Assembly: GCA_015163855.1 (NCBI GenBank)
Contig: JAAOIK010000016.1
Location: 1 to 59,033, forward strand
Length of the DNA: 59,033 nucleotides
Source of the DNA: Pseudobdellovibrionaceae bacterium
GTDB lineage: Bacteria; Bdellovibrionota; Bdellovibrionia; Bdellovibrionales; UBA1609
Direction of reading: 5' to 3'
Under the pieces are notes generated by a model, which was not told the origin of the DNA, ran no database searches, and saw only the letters and a list, made by a program, of their open reading frames with translations. Every line of letters begins with the position of its first letter. Positions within the stretch are counted from its first letter, which is position 1. The position numbers were made by a program, and so were the translations under genes. Shown here in pieces: positions 1 to 12,726 of this stretch.

Positions 1-39
1 GCACAATTTTTATTAAAATTAAAATAAGGACAAATTAAA

Positions 40-945
40 GTGAGCTTAAAAACGGAAACCATGGGCGCATCAAACCGAACCCCGTGGCAAAACTTTAGCA
101 AAGAAATTAAAAAAAACAAAACAGCCATCGCTTCTTTTTTTTTAATAATTTTTTTATTCATCATAGGTTTATTGGCTAATTATGTAGCCCCTTATTCTTT
201 TGATAAACAGCATATTGATTTTATTTTATCTCCCCCCAGTAGTACATTTTTTTTAGGAACAGATAGCTTGGGCCGCGACTTATTTTCTCGCCTTATTTAC
301 GGAGCTAGAATTTCTTTAACCATTGCCATTGTAACAGCCATAATTTCTTTAATAGGGGGGGTTGTTTACGGGGCTATTTCGGGTTGGTTTGGAGGTTGGG
401 TAGATTCTATTATGATGCGTTTTGTAGATGTTTTATATTCTATTCCCACCTTGGTGCTTTTAATTTTAGTAAAAGTAATTTTCGATTCTTTAAATACTTT
501 TGAAAACCCAGAACTTCGAGCTTTGTCGGGCATTTTATTATCCTTAAGTATTTTGGGTTGGATGTCTTTAGCCCGAGTAGTAAGGGGGCAAGTTTTGCAA
601 GCAAAAAGCTTGGCTTTTGTGGAATCTGCCCAAGCTTTGGGTTTCTCCTCTTTTCGCATTGTGCTAAAACACATTATTCCTAATATTTTAGGGCCAATTA
701 TGGTTTTAATAACCTTTCAGGTGCCTTCTAATATTTTATTTGAAAGCTTTTTAAGCTTTATCGGCCTAGGCCTGCAGCCGCCGTTTAGCAGTTGGGGGGT
801 TTTGGCTAGCGAAGGGTGGCGCTCTATGCGCACTTATCCCCATTTGATACTATTTCCGGGAATAATGCTATTTTTTACCATGTTGGCCTTTAACTTTTTG
901 GGGGACGGGTTAAGAGACGCTCTAGACCCTAAGCTAAAGCGATAA
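40..945 (+). CDS. Peptide/nickel-type ABC transporter inner-membrane permease (OppC/DppC family)
   Basis: This is one of the two membrane subunits expected in an oligopeptide or dipeptide importer. The 301-residue protein has a cytoplasmic N-terminus, a first membrane segment near residues 30-50, the family motif LGTDSLGRDLFSRL near 72-86, further hydrophobic segments, and an EAA-type loop (ESAQALGFSSFRIVLKHIIP near 195-214) that contacts the ATPase. It ends NFLGDGLRDALDP, typical of OppC/DppC. I chose the GTG at 40 because AAGGA lies about 10 nt upstream; an in-frame ATG at 61 is the alternative. The partner permease and ATPases would lie left of the window edge. The substrate cannot be told from the sequence. 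Confidence 0.93.
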   Translation: MSLKTETMGASNRTPWQNFSKEIKKNKTAIASFFLIIFLFIIGLLANYVAPYSFDKQHIDFILSPPSSTFFLGTDSLGRDLFSRLIYGARISLTIAIVTAIISLIGGVVYGAISGWFGGWVDSIMMRFVDVLYSIPTLVLLILVKVIFDSLNTFENPELRALSGILLSLSILGWMSLARVVRGQVLQAKSLAFVESAQALGFSSFRIVLKHIIPNILGPIMVLITFQVPSNILFESFLSFIGLGLQPPFSSWGVLASEGWRSMRTYPHLILFPGIMLFFTMLAFNFLGDGLRDALDPKLKR

Positions 946-1053
946 ACCCTCTTGTAGCAGGCACATTTTTGGAACAAAAAAAGCAAAATTTTTTTGCCCT
1001 AAAATTTTAAAAAAACACCCTCCTAATAAAATAAAAATAATTCAAAAAGGCTA

Positions 1054-1082
1054 TTGACTCGAAAGACGCTTTTTTATATAAC
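1054..1082 (+). promoter_or_regulatory. Predicted rRNA operon promoter
   Basis: TTGACT (1054-1059) and TATAAC (1077-1082) are separated by 17 nt. Upstream, 990-1050 is nearly pure A/T, as expected for an UP element. The site lies 15 nt ahead of boxA and about 155 nt ahead of the 16S gene. The leader between it and 16S holds two small hairpins, CCTGT/ACAGG near 1141-1156 and AAGTAG/CTACTT near 1176-1194. The start site is inferred, not measured. Confidence 0.7.
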
Positions 1083-1096
1083 AGTCTGGTTGTCTT

Positions 1097-1109
1097 TGTT
1101 CTTTGAAAA
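1097..1109 (+). promoter_or_regulatory. boxA antitermination element ahead of 16S rRNA
   Basis: TGTTCTTTGAAAA matches the bacterial rRNA boxA pattern bound by NusB/NusE. It sits just after the predicted promoter and directly abuts the 5' arm of the 16S processing stem. An identical 13-mer recurs ahead of 23S at 2962. Confidence 0.75.
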
Positions 1110-1135
1110 CTGAATAGTGAAATAGAAAAGAAGGA
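1110..1135 (+). other. 5' arm of the 16S rRNA processing stem
   Basis: The segment starting CTGAATAGTG and ending AAAAGAAGG is complementary, with a small internal bulge, to 2782-2802 downstream of 16S. The two arms would close a stem around the 16S precursor, the usual substrate for RNase III, whose gene is at 23643-24335. Confidence 0.7.
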
Positions 1136-1236
1136 TTCTCCTGTTTTTTACAGGGGAATTTGTTATATTTTAGTAAGTAGATTAAGTTCTACTTACCCGT
1201 TTAATTAATTTAGTTTAGATTAAATTTTTTGATTTT

Positions 1237-2751
<1,515 letters not shown>

Positions 2752-2781
2752 TAAGGATTGTTTTTTAGCAATTTTAGGTCA

Positions 2782-2802
2782 GCCTTCTTTTCCACTATTC
2801 AG
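2782..2802 (+). other. 3' arm of the 16S rRNA processing stem
   Basis: Reverse complement reads CTGAATAGTGGAAAAGAAGG, pairing with 1110-1135. It lies about 30 nt after the 16S 3' end and about 17 nt before tRNA-Ile. Confidence 0.7.
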
Positions 2803-2818
2803 CTTTGAGCGAACAAAG

Positions 2819-2895
<77 letters not shown>

Positions 2896-2961
2896 TTTTT
2901 TTAAGTGGTGGTAATGAAAAGACAAGAATATCTGATTAATCTACTAATTTAATACAGCCTA

Positions 2962-2974
2962 TGTTCTTTGAAAA
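2962..2974 (+). promoter_or_regulatory. Second boxA element ahead of 23S rRNA
   Basis: TGTTCTTTGAAAA is an exact repeat of the boxA at 1097-1109. It again directly precedes the processing-stem arm of the following rRNA, so the antitermination signal is renewed before the longest gene of the operon. Confidence 0.7.
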
Positions 2975-3014
2975 TTAAATATTTTTGTAAATTCAAGTGA
3001 TTTTTAGCAGGGTA
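2974..3014 (+). other. 5' arm of the 23S rRNA processing stem
   Basis: About 41 nt (ATTAAATATTTTTG to TTTTTAGCAGGGTA) that are almost perfectly complementary to 6050-6089 on the other side of 23S. Only two or three mismatches or bulges are visible. This is the expected RNase III stalk for 23S release. Confidence 0.85.
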
Positions 3015-3061
3015 TAAAAAGATGGGTTTTTAATTAAGCCTATCTATAAAAAAAATTAATT

Positions 3062-6040
<2,979 letters not shown>

Positions 6041-6049
6041 TCGTTTTAT

Positions 6050-6089
6050 TACCCTGCTAAAAATGACTTGAGTTTACAAAATATTTAAT
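6050..6089 (+). other. 3' arm of the 23S rRNA processing stem
   Basis: TACCCTGCTAAAAATGACTT and the following AT-rich 20 nt pair with 2974-3014. It lies between the 23S 3' end and 5S rRNA. Confidence 0.85.
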
Positions 6090-6110
6090 AATTTATATAG
6101 TTTTTATTTT

Positions 6111-6227
6111 TGTTGGTGCTTATAGCAGTGGGGGTACACCTGATCCATTTCGAACTCAGAAGTTAAGTCCACTAGCGGCGATGGTATTGCAGCGGCAACT
6201 CTGTGAGAGAGTAGCACGGTGCCAACA
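6111..6227 (+). rRNA. 5S ribosomal RNA
   Basis: 117 nt closed by TGTTGG/CCAACA. It contains the loop sequence CCATTTCGAACTCAGAAGTTAAG (shown here in part, near 6145-6167) and a 3' AGAGTAGCACGGTGCCAACA end typical of 5S. It is the last gene of the rRNA operon and is followed at once by an intrinsic terminator. Confidence 0.95.
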
Positions 6228-6238
6228 TTTTTTTTCTT

Positions 6239-6272
6239 AAGCCAGTTATTTATTTAGCTGGCTTTTTTTTTT
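6239..6272 (+). terminator. Intrinsic terminator of the rRNA operon
   Basis: AAGCCAG and CTGGCTT form a 7-bp stem around a TTATTTATTTAG-type loop, followed by an unbroken run of eight or more T. It separates the rRNA operon from the oppositely oriented gene that ends at 6289. Confidence 0.9.
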
Positions 6273-6288
6273 GGAGGGGTCTGACTTT

Positions 6289-6780
6289 CTACTTGATTCT
6301 AAAAGTTCTAGAAAATTCCCAAACCAAATTTTTATTTTTAATGTTTGTAAGATTGTATTGTGTTACTAGCGCCGAGTAATCATCATTTAATAAATAGGTA
6401 TTTATTTGTAAATGATATTTTCCTTCTTTTTTTGAATGTATAACAGAGCTAAGGTACTTTTTAACCGTTTTGTTACTCCACTCTATACTTTTTATATTAT
6501 ACCATTCTTTGGGAAGGATCTTCTTTTTGGTTAAATTTTGTAAATCTTTTTTTAATAAAATATAAATTTGCTTATAAAATTGTTTTTCTTCTAATAATTG
6601 CTTTTCCCTTTTTAATAAGAGTCTATATTTATTTATATATTCTTTCTTTTTACCAACTTTACTTAGACTATCTATATTATTAATTAAAAATTGATAAGCT
6701 AGTATTTTATTTACATCTTTAGAGAGGAATAAAAAAACTAAAGTTAAGCAAGTAAGAAATACAAAAAGTTTATTTATCAT
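6289..6780 (-). CDS. Hypothetical secreted or membrane-anchored protein
   Basis: I do not recognise this 163-residue protein. It begins with a short charged N-terminus and a hydrophobic stretch (residues about 5-20, then SKDVNKILA) that would serve as a signal peptide or anchor. The middle (about 35-90) is rich in Lys, Glu and Leu and may be a coiled coil or helical hairpin. The last third has alternating polar and hydrophobic residues and could be a small beta domain (YHLQINTYLL near 122). It has the strong AT codon bias of its neighbours. It is divergent from ftsQ across 52 nt and convergent with the rRNA operon. No Shine-Dalgarno is obvious. Real coding is likely from length and the signal-like start, but function is unknown. 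Confidence 0.6.
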   Translation of the reverse strand: MINKLFVFLTCLTLVFLFLSKDVNKILAYQFLINNIDSLSKVGKKKEYINKYRLLLKREKQLLEEKQFYKQIYILLKKDLQNLTKKKILPKEWYNIKSIEWSNKTVKKYLSSVIHSKKEGKYHLQINTYLLNDDYSALVTQYNLTNIKNKNLVWEFSRTFRIK

Positions 6781-6832
6781 AAAGGTATAAAAAGCTGGTT
6801 TTCTGTTAAAAAATTATAGTATAGTACAAAGT

Positions 6833-7591
6833 ATGAGTTGGATTAAAAAAAAAGGGAAGCTATTTTTTTGGGTTTTAGCTATTAGTATTACGCTAAGTAG
6901 TATGTTTTATTTTTTTCGTTTAAAAACTGTAGAAATAAGTATTTTACCTCCAGCTAAGCCGTTTAAAGAGAAGGTAGAGTTTATTTACACAAAGCAAGAG
7001 TATAAAAATAAAATAAAAAAATTATTAAAACCTTACATAGGACAATCTTTACTGTTTTTAAACTTTAAAAATGTATTTAGCTTACTAAAAAAAGAAAAAA
7101 TTTTTTTAAACTTAACATTTTATAAAAAATTTCCAAATACTTTAAAAGTAAACTTTACTTTAAACCCAAAATTTTTTTTACATTTAAGCAAAGGTGGAAA
7201 ACTATATAAAATACTAAGCAACGGAAAGCTACTAAGCACAAATACCAAAAAAGTGTATTCGGAACCCATTTTAACAGGAAGCTTGCCAAGTAATAAGCGG
7301 CAAAAACAACAATTTTTAGATTTTATTTTTCAATTATTTCGTTTTCCGTCATTTGCTAATAAAATTGCTACTGTTCGCTATAGTTCAAACAAAGAAGCAC
7401 ATTTATTTTTAGAACAACCTTACTTAAAAATTCAATTAAATTGGAAAAGTTTAGCTTTAGAAAAAAATAATAATTTAAAAAGTACTATAAAAAAAATTAA
7501 TCAAGTATTAAAGTATTTAGAGCAACACTCTTACAAAGCACGAACTATAGACGCTAGGTTTGTTAATAAAATTTTTGTTTCTTATCATTAA
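6833..7591 (+). CDS. ftsQ: Cell division protein FtsQ (divergent)
   Basis: FtsQ is a bitopic inner-membrane protein that links early and late divisome components. The 252-residue product has a basic N-terminus, one membrane segment (about 10-28), then a periplasmic POTRA-like part (about 33-110) with the IGQSLLFLNFKNVFSLLKKE pattern and LKVNFTLNPKF, followed by the FtsQ domain containing GKLLS and ARTIDARF near the C-terminus. Sequence conservation is low but the order of elements and the position 113 nt ahead of ftsZ support the call. No Shine-Dalgarno is visible; TATAGT motifs lie within 20 nt of the ATG, so a very short leader is possible. Upstream lies an rRNA operon instead of the usual mur genes. 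Confidence 0.8.
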   Translation: MSWIKKKGKLFFWVLAISITLSSMFYFFRLKTVEISILPPAKPFKEKVEFIYTKQEYKNKIKKLLKPYIGQSLLFLNFKNVFSLLKKEKIFLNLTFYKKFPNTLKVNFTLNPKFFLHLSKGGKLYKILSNGKLLSTNTKKVYSEPILTGSLPSNKRQKQQFLDFIFQLFRFPSFANKIATVRYSSNKEAHLFLEQPYLKIQLNWKSLALEKNNNLKSTIKKINQVLKYLEQHSYKARTIDARFVNKIFVSYH

Positions 7592-7704
7592 GCCAGACTA
7601 GTCCTTTGTTTAGAAGGCTTGCTTGTTGTTAATAAGTGCGTCATTATTTAATAAAATATGGGCATCATTAAGCTCTATAAAATTTTTAATAAGGAAAATA
7701 GCTT

Positions 7705-9207
7705 ATGTTTGAAATTGCACAAAGTACCTTAGAGACTCCTGGCGCTAAAATTTGTGTTATAGGCGTTGGTGGTGGCGGAGGTAATGTTATTAAGACTATG
7801 TTAGGGGATAATCTACAAGGTGTGGAATTTATAGTTGCTAACACAGATAGACAAGCCTTAGATAGTAATCCTTCAAGTTCTAAAATTTATTTAGGAAAAT
7901 CCATAACTAAAGGTTTGGGGGCAGGAGCTAACCCCGAAGTGGGCGAACAATCTGCCTTAGAATCAGAAGAAGAAATTAAAGACATGCTAGCAGGGCATGA
8001 TATGTTATTTATTACCGCTGGAATGGGAGGGGGGACAGGCACTGGTGCCGTTCCGATTATTGCTCGCATTGCCAAAGAGTTAGGAATTTTAACAGTAGGT
8101 GTGGTAACTAAGCCATTTATTTTTGAAGGTAAAAAAAGAACAAAAAATGCAGAAAGAGGAATAGAGTTATTAAAGTCTAATGTAGATACTTTAATTGTTA
8201 TTCCTAACCAAAAACTATTAACGATTGCTAATGAAAAAACTCCTTTATTAGAAACTTTCAGAAAAGCAGATTCTGTACTTTTACAAGCGGTTAAAAGTAT
8301 TTCTGATTTAATTAATGTAGAAGGTTTAATTAATTTAGATTTTGCAGATATTAAAACAGTAATGCAGTCACGAGGTGTGGCTTTAATGGGAAGCGGTGTA
8401 GGTTCGGGAGAATCAAGAGCTGTCGAAGCAGCGCAAGCCGCTATTAAATCGCCATTGCTAGAAAATGTATCTATTGATGGGGCAACGGGAGTAATTATTA
8501 ATATTACAGGAAACTCTAACCTAACTTTGTGGGAAGTTAACGAAGCGGCTTCTTTAATTTCTAATGCAGCCGATGAAAGTGCAGAAATTATATTTGGTTC
8601 TGTTATTGACGAAAATGTTAAAGATGACGAAATTTTTGTAACTGTTGTGGCTACAGGGTTTCAAGAAAAAGATCATTCAATATCTTACAATACGCATTCT
8701 TATGCTGCGGCTACTGCGGCTTCTTCGCCAAATAATCACAACAATACGAACATTGAAAACATGGCACAAAATTTTGCTAAAGCTAAATTGGCAAGCACGC
8801 CTTTAAACCCAACAGAAGAAATGCCAAAAGCGAATTTTTCAAAAAGTCCTGCAGAAGAAATGCCAGGGGCTAATTCTAGTTTTCCACCTAATAGCTCGGC
8901 AAAGGAAGGCGGAAAGGTGCAGGTAGACCCCACAATAGAAAAAGCTGTGGAAAATAATGCGACTTCTGAAGAAAAAGTAAATGCGCGCGAATTATTATTA
9001 GAAAAAGCAAAATCTTTTGATATAGAAGCTTCGGGAGCTTCACATTTAAATTCTAAAGAACAATTAAGCATGAACTTAGACGACGACAAAGAAAACCACC
9101 CTATTGATATAGTTAAAGACATAGCTAAAAAAGTGGTAAAATCTCCTTTCAAAACGGGCTTAGACTGGGCTTCTTTTAAAAAGAAGTGGGTTGATTTAGA
9201 CAAATAA
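7705..9207 (+). CDS. ftsZ: Cell division GTPase FtsZ
   Basis: Tubulin-like GTPase that forms the cytokinetic Z ring. The globular part (residues about 1-318) has the GTP-binding G-box GGGTGTG at 108-114, NTDRQAL at 46-52 and the T7-loop region LINLDFADIKTVM near 209-221. A long variable linker of about 165 residues follows, rich in Asn, Ser, Ala and Glu and containing a repeated EEMPxAN motif. The tail LDWASFKKKW (486-495) resembles the usual LDIPxFLRRQ partner-binding peptide but has lost the proline. AAGGA 9 nt ahead of the ATG fixes the start. The usual upstream neighbour ftsA is not present between ftsQ and this gene. Confidence 0.98.
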   Translation: MFEIAQSTLETPGAKICVIGVGGGGGNVIKTMLGDNLQGVEFIVANTDRQALDSNPSSSKIYLGKSITKGLGAGANPEVGEQSALESEEEIKDMLAGHDMLFITAGMGGGTGTGAVPIIARIAKELGILTVGVVTKPFIFEGKKRTKNAERGIELLKSNVDTLIVIPNQKLLTIANEKTPLLETFRKADSVLLQAVKSISDLINVEGLINLDFADIKTVMQSRGVALMGSGVGSGESRAVEAAQAAIKSPLLENVSIDGATGVIINITGNSNLTLWEVNEAASLISNAADESAEIIFGSVIDENVKDDEIFVTVVATGFQEKDHSISYNTHSYAAATAASSPNNHNNTNIENMAQNFAKAKLASTPLNPTEEMPKANFSKSPAEEMPGANSSFPPNSSAKEGGKVQVDPTIEKAVENNATSEEKVNARELLLEKAKSFDIEASGASHLNSKEQLSMNLDDDKENHPIDIVKDIAKKVVKSPFKTGLDWASFKKKWVDLDK

Positions 9208-9220
9208 AATTTGAGTTTAT

Positions 9221-10006
9221 ATGAAACTATTATTTGTATCTGATGTTCATTTAAAAGAACATCAGAGCTTAGAGTATATTCACTTTTTAAAATTTTTAAA
9301 ATTTATTTTGCAATCAAAAAATGTAGACCATTTATTTTTAGTGGGTGATATTTTTGATCTTTGGGTTTCTGATAAATCTATTTTTTTTAATCATTTTTCT
9401 GAAGTGGTAATTTTGCTACAAAATATTGCAGAGCAGGGAACAAAAGTGCATTATTTTGAAGGCAATCATGATTTATATATAAATAATTATTTTAAAAATA
9501 AAAAAAATATAATCACTTATAATTGCCCACAAACATTTTACCTTAATGGTTTAAATTTAAAAATAGAACATGGCGATTTAATTAATCAAGAAGATTATTG
9601 GTATCTTAAATGGAAAAAAATAATTAATTCTAAAAGTTTTAAGCAGTGGGTTAGAATGTGCCCTGGGTTTTTTGTATTTTATCTAGGTTCTTTATTAAGT
9701 TTTCTTAGCTCTTTAAAAAACAAAATATCTTTTTTAAATAAAAAACCTATAGAAAAAGAGCTGTATGAAAAAAACATTTGCAAAATGTTGCGTAATTACG
9801 CAGAAGTTAAATGCAAAAACGAAGAAGTAGATATTTTTATCAACGGGCATGTACATGTGGCCGATTTATACCAGTATCAAGCTTCAGGAAAAGAAAAATA
9901 TGCAATTAACTTAGGAGAGTGGAAAAAAACACCCCATGTTTTATCTGTAGTAGATAAAAACATTCAACTTTATAAGCTAGATCAATTTTTTTTATCTTTT
10001 AAATAG
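9221..10006 (+). CDS. lpxH: UDP-2,3-diacylglucosamine diphosphatase (LpxH-type metallophosphoesterase)
   Basis: Hydrolyses UDP-2,3-diacylglucosamine to lipid X and UMP in lipid A synthesis at the inner face of the inner membrane. The 261-residue protein carries the full calcineurin-like metal-binding set: SDVHL (residues 7-11), GDIFDLW near 42-48, GNHD near 81-84, EHGD near 115-118 and NGHVH near 208-212. GDIFDLW in place of a general GD motif favours LpxH over other phosphoesterases. It follows ftsZ by 13 nt, probably in the same transcript, and converges on nadK with one base between stop codons. A lipid A precursor enzyme implies an LPS-bearing outer membrane. Confidence 0.85.
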   Translation: MKLLFVSDVHLKEHQSLEYIHFLKFLKFILQSKNVDHLFLVGDIFDLWVSDKSIFFNHFSEVVILLQNIAEQGTKVHYFEGNHDLYINNYFKNKKNIITYNCPQTFYLNGLNLKIEHGDLINQEDYWYLKWKKIINSKSFKQWVRMCPGFFVFYLGSLLSFLSSLKNKISFLNKKPIEKELYEKNICKMLRNYAEVKCKNEEVDIFINGHVHVADLYQYQASGKEKYAINLGEWKKTPHVLSVVDKNIQLYKLDQFFLSFK

Positions 10007-10007
10007 T

Positions 10008-10847
10008 TTATATTCTTTCTCCAAAATTAAACTTTTCTTTTAATATAGAAAAGTAATTAAAATTGCGATCTTTTAAGCTGTGGTGCTGGTAAGAAGATTT
10101 GCTAATAGAGATATTATCGTCTTCATTAAGTATGCAATACCTTTTTCCATCAATGCTAAGTGTAGATTTTTTTTTATTTTTATGTTTTGTTTTTTTTATT
10201 TGAATATCAATTTGATAATCATCATTTAAAACAAGGGGCCGTACCGTTAGGCTATGGGGAGCAATAGGGGTAACAGAGATATTTTTTAAAGAGGGGTGCA
10301 AAATAGGGCCTCCTGCAGCTAAATTATATGCAGTCGAACCCAAGGCAGTGGACAAAATAATTCCATCGGCCCTTATGGTGTAAATTTTTTTCTTAAACAA
10401 ATTAACAGTTAAAGATAGTAAATTGCTTAAGTTGTGGCGTTCGATAGAAACATCATTAAGAGCGTAAAACACTCTGTTTTTAACTTTCACTTTAATTAAA
10501 TTGTGCTTATGCAAAACTGCTTTTTTTGCAAAGACCTTATTAAAAAAGGTTTTCATTTTTTTTTCAGAAACTTGTGTTAAAAACCCCAAAGAGCCCGTGT
10601 TAATTCCAACACTAGGTATAGGATTGGTTTTAAATAGTTGCGCCACTTTTAGGTAGGTGCCGTCACCTCCAACAGTAACAACAAGGTCTTGGTTAGCAGT
10701 TGTTTTTGGTTTTTTAGTGCTTTCAATAAGTTGGGTTTTCTTCCCTTTTTCTTTTAGCCATGTCGACAAAATCTTTGCTTTGTGTTTGGATTTTTTACAA
10801 TCTTTTTTATAAAAAATAAGAATATTTTTAATGAAAGTAGTGTAAAT
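10008..10847 (-). CDS. nadK: NAD kinase, probably starting at an ATT codon
   Basis: Phosphorylates NAD to NADP. Family motifs are GGDGT (VTVGGDGTYLK), NTGSLGFL, the ALNDV metal/nucleotide site, the DGIILSTALGSTAYNLAAGGP block and PIAPHSL. The first ATG/GTG/TTG in frame is a TTG at 10769, but it has no Shine-Dalgarno and would remove the first beta strand. Upstream in the same frame, without a stop, the DNA reads KNILIFYKKDCKKSKHKAKI, an excellent NAD kinase N-terminus. The only well-placed site is AAGGA (10855-10859) 7 nt ahead of an ATT codon (10845-10847), giving 279 residues, the normal family size. I therefore give the ATT start; the TTG form (10008-10769) is the conventional alternative. 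An assembly error that destroyed an ATG is also possible. Confidence 0.9.
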   Translation of the reverse strand: MYTTFIKNILIFYKKDCKKSKHKAKILSTWLKEKGKKTQLIESTKKPKTTANQDLVVTVGGDGTYLKVAQLFKTNPIPSVGINTGSLGFLTQVSEKKMKTFFNKVFAKKAVLHKHNLIKVKVKNRVFYALNDVSIERHNLSNLLSLTVNLFKKKIYTIRADGIILSTALGSTAYNLAAGGPILHPSLKNISVTPIAPHSLTVRPLVLNDDYQIDIQIKKTKHKNKKKSTLSIDGKRYCILNEDDNISISKSSYQHHSLKDRNFNYFSILKEKFNFGERI

Positions 10848-10872
10848 TGTAAGGTCCTTTTAATAAGTATAG

Positions 10873-12726
10873 TTATTGAATAATATCATTATCGTTAAAG
10901 CTATATTTTTTTTGTAAAATAACTTTAACTTCTTGTTTGTTGATAATTATTTTTGAATTTACAGAGGCAGGAGCTCTTCTTTTTGTTAAAAGTAAATTAG
11001 TATTTATTTTAAATTCTTTTGTATGGTACTTGTATTTTTTTAATGTTATTTTTACTGTTTTATTTTTTGGTAACACAATATTACTAGGGGATATACTAAT
11101 GGGCTTGTCATTAACAAAAATTTCTACGCCGGCAGGTTTTGTATGAATGTAAGTTAAAAGTGTAGGAGAATTGTCGCTTTCGGCAGGCTTAGACAAGCTA
11201 GCTTCGGCAATAACAGGAGCAGCAATATTTTGTGCTATAGGAGGCGTAAGGATATTGTTTTGCACAGCTTTGGGTTTTGTTATAAAAGAATTTTTTATTT
11301 GAGCCACTTTGTTTAAAAGCACATTTTGTTGTTCTACGCTAGAAAAAAGAAAAAATCCAGCAATGGCTAAAGAGGCACTAAAAACTATACCAAAAAAAGG
11401 AGAGTTTTTTGCGGGTTTTTGAAAACTTTTAGGTTGTCTATAAGTAGGGGGAACATTATTTAACTTGGGCTTGTTTGGTACGGCAGCGGCAACAGAAGTG
11501 TTGTGTTTAACAGTCATTAAGTGTTTTTGTCTAGATTGAATTTTAGCATAAGTTACAGGGCTTAAGTTCAAGGTTATGTCAGCCTGTTTGTTTGCAGCAG
11601 CCGCTGTGTTTGAAAAATTTGTAACTTTATTTATTTTTGATCTTTGCTCTGTGGTATTTATTGATGTACTTAAATCTTGTGTTTTTTCTTTGTCAATTTT
11701 ATCATGATCTAAGCCCAAATAAGTAATATCTACAGCAGAGTCTCCGTCGGCAGAGATATTCATATACTTTGCCAAAAGTCGTCTATTTTTTACAATGTCG
11801 TCGGCATAAACTTTTTTTGTTAAATGTTCAAAGTCATAAGAAGAAAAATTTTCTTTGCTTTGTATTATTTTATATAAATCTTGAGCCAAGCTTATAGCGT
11901 TCTTGTATCTGTCTTCTGGTTTTTTTGCTAAACTTCTTTTTAAAACTTGTTCTATTTCTGGAGGTATATTTGGATTAAAAGTTCTAATGTCTGGAATTTG
12001 ACAGTTTCTTACATTTCTTAGTGTTGCCATGGTAGAGTCTGCTAAAAATAAGCGTTTTTTTGCAAGTAGCTCCCAAAGCATAATTCCTAAAGAAAAAATA
12101 TCACTACGGCTATCTAGAGAACTTCCAGCCGCCTGCTCTGGGCTCATATAAGCCATTTTTCCTTTTATACCCGCATCGGCTTGAGTTTCTTCTAAAATAG
12201 AAGCTTTTGCGATACCAAAATCAATAATTTTAATTTGTCCGTTATGGCTAATCATTACATTCTGCGGGCTAATGTCGCGATGGATTAGTTTTAGCGGTTG
12301 TCCCGTTTTGAGATTTACTAAGCTGTGAAGGTGATCTAGCCCCGAGGCTATTTCGGCAATAACATATAAAATAGCACCAATATTAAGAGGGCTGTCTTTT
12401 TGCTCTGCAAGCTTTAAAAAATGCTTTAAATTTAGGCCTTTAATGTACTCCATAACAAAAATATAATGATTGCCTAATTTTTCGTAAACTGCCGAAGTCA
12501 TTACATTTTTATGAATATCTAGGCTTAAAGCATTGGTTATTTTTGCCTCTTCGTGAAACATTTTATGAAACTCAGGCATTTTTGCATATTTTTCTAGAAT
12601 TTTTTTAATAGCATAAAAGCTATTTAGGTTATTAGGGCCTGTTTTTTTGGCTAAAAAAATATCAGCCATTCCGCCAGAGGCAATTTTTTGTAATAAAATA
12701 TAAGGGCCAATTTTTTGATATTTCAT
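10873..12726 (-). CDS. Membrane Ser/Thr protein kinase with PEGA-like periplasmic domain
   Basis: Eukaryotic-type protein kinase. The kinase domain spans about residues 7-290: glycine loop IASGGMADIFLA (15-26), ATP-binding Lys 41, catalytic HRDISPQN (149-156) and DFG (169-171), then MSPEQ in the activation-segment region. DISPQN in place of DLKPEN is common in myxobacterial and Bdellovibrio kinases. A Ser/Thr/Lys-rich linker leads to one membrane segment (about 447-463) and an outer part with a PEGA-like motif (HTKPAGVEIFVNDKPI near 533-548). The likely role is sensing outside the membrane and phosphorylating cytoplasmic targets, but no substrate is indicated. It lies 25 nt upstream of the proposed nadK start, possibly co-transcribed, and is divergent from coaE. 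Confidence 0.93.
   Translation of the reverse strand: MKYQKIGPYILLQKIASGGMADIFLAKKTGPNNLNSFYAIKKILEKYAKMPEFHKMFHEEAKITNALSLDIHKNVMTSAVYEKLGNHYIFVMEYIKGLNLKHFLKLAEQKDSPLNIGAILYVIAEIASGLDHLHSLVNLKTGQPLKLIHRDISPQNVMISHNGQIKIIDFGIAKASILEETQADAGIKGKMAYMSPEQAAGSSLDSRSDIFSLGIMLWELLAKKRLFLADSTMATLRNVRNCQIPDIRTFNPNIPPEIEQVLKRSLAKKPEDRYKNAISLAQDLYKIIQSKENFSSYDFEHLTKKVYADDIVKNRRLLAKYMNISADGDSAVDITYLGLDHDKIDKEKTQDLSTSINTTEQRSKINKVTNFSNTAAAANKQADITLNLSPVTYAKIQSRQKHLMTVKHNTSVAAAVPNKPKLNNVPPTYRQPKSFQKPAKNSPFFGIVFSASLAIAGFFLFSSVEQQNVLLNKVAQIKNSFITKPKAVQNNILTPPIAQNIAAPVIAEASLSKPAESDNSPTLLTYIHTKPAGVEIFVNDKPISISPSNIVLPKNKTVKITLKKYKYHTKEFKINTNLLLTKRRAPASVNSKIIINKQEVKVILQKKYSFNDNDIIQ

Noticed and set aside
1-27. 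Open frame ending in TAA at 25-27, possibly the tail of the upstream permease gene.
   Set aside because: Only eight codons are visible and they show no family signature, so it is not listed as a gene.
975-1000. GCAAAATTTTTTTGC near the end of the OppC-like gene as a terminator.
   Set aside because: The stem is only five bp in an A/T run; it is not distinguishable from chance in this composition.
7592-7704. Remnant of ftsA between ftsQ and ftsZ.
   Set aside because: The 113 nt gap has no frame resembling FtsA; nothing to support a pseudogene.
8736-9203. 155-codon minus-strand frame opposite the FtsZ linker.
   Set aside because: Mirror of a biased codon pattern; the plus-strand FtsZ is certain.
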